A stretch of DNA of 5,824 bases. Origin: JACRBK01 sp964427955. GTDB taxonomy: Bacteria > Chloroflexota > Anaerolineae > Aggregatilineales > Aggregatilineaceae. The translations under genes and the position numbers were made by a program. The stretch covers positions 1 through 5,824 of the forward strand of contig CAYRWY010000381.1 of assembly GCA_964427955.1 (NCBI GenBank), in the 5' to 3' direction. The notes under the pieces are model-generated. The model was not told the DNA's origin. It ran no database searches and worked only from the letters and a program-made list of their open reading frames with translations. This document shows positions 5,289 to 5,824 of this stretch, in pieces (position 1 is the stretch's first letter; each line of letters starts with the position of its first letter).

Positions 5289-5345
5289 ATGAGCCGCGGC
5301 GGCCCGCCGGGTCGCCCTGGAAGTTACGAGGAGGATAACCGATGA
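5289..5345 (+). CDS. Possible 18-codon leader ORF overlapping the fibre gene
   Basis: ATG 5289 opens a frame of 18 codons (MSRGGPPGRPGSYEEDNR) that ends at TGA 5343-5345, overlapping the ATG of the next gene as ATGA. A G-rich stretch (5274-5283) precedes it. Such an overlap permits translational coupling, but the peptide is low in complexity and may be chance in GC-rich DNA. No family is recognised. Confidence 0.2.
   Translation: MSRGGPPGRPGSYEEDNR
5328..5334 (+). promoter_or_regulatory. Ribosome binding site of the fibre gene
   Basis: GAGGAGG lies 7 bases ahead of ATG 5342, an ideal spacing that fixes the start. Confidence 0.7.
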
Positions 5346-5815
5346 CCTGGACCACGCCTAAGACCTTCACGGCGGGGATGGTGATCACCGAAACCGATCT
5401 CAACACCCATCTGCGCGATAACCTGGACGCGCTCAAGAGTCCGCCGTTCCAGCAAATCATGACGGCCAGCGCCACCGGCTGGAGCACGACCTCCACGACT
5501 GCCGTGCCGATCAACACCGCGCACCTGAGCGTGACGCTCAACACCCACGGCGGCGACGTACAATGCTACTTCTGCGGCTGGTGTATCGACGCTGGCGCGA
5601 TGTTCAATCTCGACACCGACGGCACGGCGTTCACGGATCGCTATTCCGGGCTGGTGAATTCGCGCAGCGATGAACGCCTGATGCAGTTTCACGTCTGGGT
5701 GACCGGGCTGGCGTCCGGCCTGCACACCTTCAACCCGACCTGGCACGGCACCGGCCAGATGGTCGGCCTGGATATGAGCGCCCACCCGGTGGTGTTCTGG
5801 GCGCGCGAGGGGTGA
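5342..5815 (+). CDS. Tail fibre-like / receptor-binding virion protein
   Basis: 157 residues. The N-terminus TWTTPKTFTAGMVITETDLN (2-21), then THLRDNLDALK (22-32), follows the widespread virion pattern 'W.TP.T...G..VT...LN.HLRDNL.AL', which in phages begins tail fibre and other tail-tip proteins and probably attaches them to the tail. The rest (about 36-157) is a single beta-rich domain: AVPINTAHLSVTLNT, GDVQCYFCGWCIDAG (71-85), RLMQFHVWVTGL and a final strand HPVVFWA. It is likely a small knob or sheet that touches a surface or a partner fibre. Three cysteines are spaced CxxCxxC (75, 78, 81); metal binding is possible but unsupported. It lies downstream of the hub as a fibre gene would. It is short for a fibre, so a fibre tip or adaptor is possible. 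Nothing shows a signal peptide. The window ends nine bases after its stop. Confidence 0.6.
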   Translation: MTWTTPKTFTAGMVITETDLNTHLRDNLDALKSPPFQQIMTASATGWSTTSTTAVPINTAHLSVTLNTHGGDVQCYFCGWCIDAGAMFNLDTDGTAFTDRYSGLVNSRSDERLMQFHVWVTGLASGLHTFNPTWHGTGQMVGLDMSAHPVVFWAREG

Positions 5816-5824
5816 GGGGCCGGC

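Noticed and set aside
1..5824. CRISPR array, tRNA or rRNA gene
   Set aside because: No regularly spaced identical repeats with unique spacers, and no tRNA-like cloverleaf or rRNA sequence was seen on either strand.

Overview
The window looks like a stretch of phage-type tail genes in a GC-rich bacterial chromosome. All recognisable genes lie on the + strand, and most G+C-rich reading frames on the other strand are shadows. The host cannot be named from the sequence. The GC-rich, C/G-ending codon use, together with spacers full of dispersed bacterial intergenic repeats, would fit a Chloroflexota-like or similar large free-living genome, but that is a low-confidence inference.

Layout: (1) 1-65, the last codons of an upstream gene. 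(2) 131-991, a CgeB-like glycosyltransferase. (3) 1100-1609, a probable tail terminator/completion protein. (4) 1728-2195, a small beta-rich protein that fits a tail tube. (5) 2545-2946, a second small beta-rich protein of tube or distal-tail type. (6) 3169-5106, a 645-residue baseplate hub/minor tail protein with an acidic DxDxDG motif near its start and an inserted fibre-like domain. (7) 5342-5815, a tail fibre-like protein with the common 'W-T-P...LN..LRDNL..L' virion-attachment N-terminus. The order terminator, tube, hub, fibre follows long-tailed phages, but no tape-measure gene lies between tube and hub in this window.

The least ordinary part is between the genes. The spacers are 108, 118, 349, 222 and 235 bases long, far looser than is usual in phage structural operons. 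Each begins at or soon after a stop codon and is filled with dispersed-repeat material: CCCTCTCCC/GGGAGAGGG hairpins, a GC-rich 'GGGCGC..AGCAAGC..GCGCCCCTAC' module, short-period CACAGAG and ACTGAAAACTG repeats, a 131-base palindromic (MITE-like) element at 2232-2362, and two inverted copies of one composite repeat (about 159 and 138 bases) that bracket the hub gene. Each downstream gene keeps its own ribosome binding site. This suggests a tail cluster resident in a host chromosome for a long time (an old prophage, tailocin-like or otherwise domesticated tail) that has collected host repeats in non-coding gaps while its reading frames stayed open.

Together the genes would build the distal part of a tail: tube and terminator, a hub at the tip, and a fibre for surface contact. 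The glycosyltransferase is probably an accessory gene acting on a surface or virion glycan.
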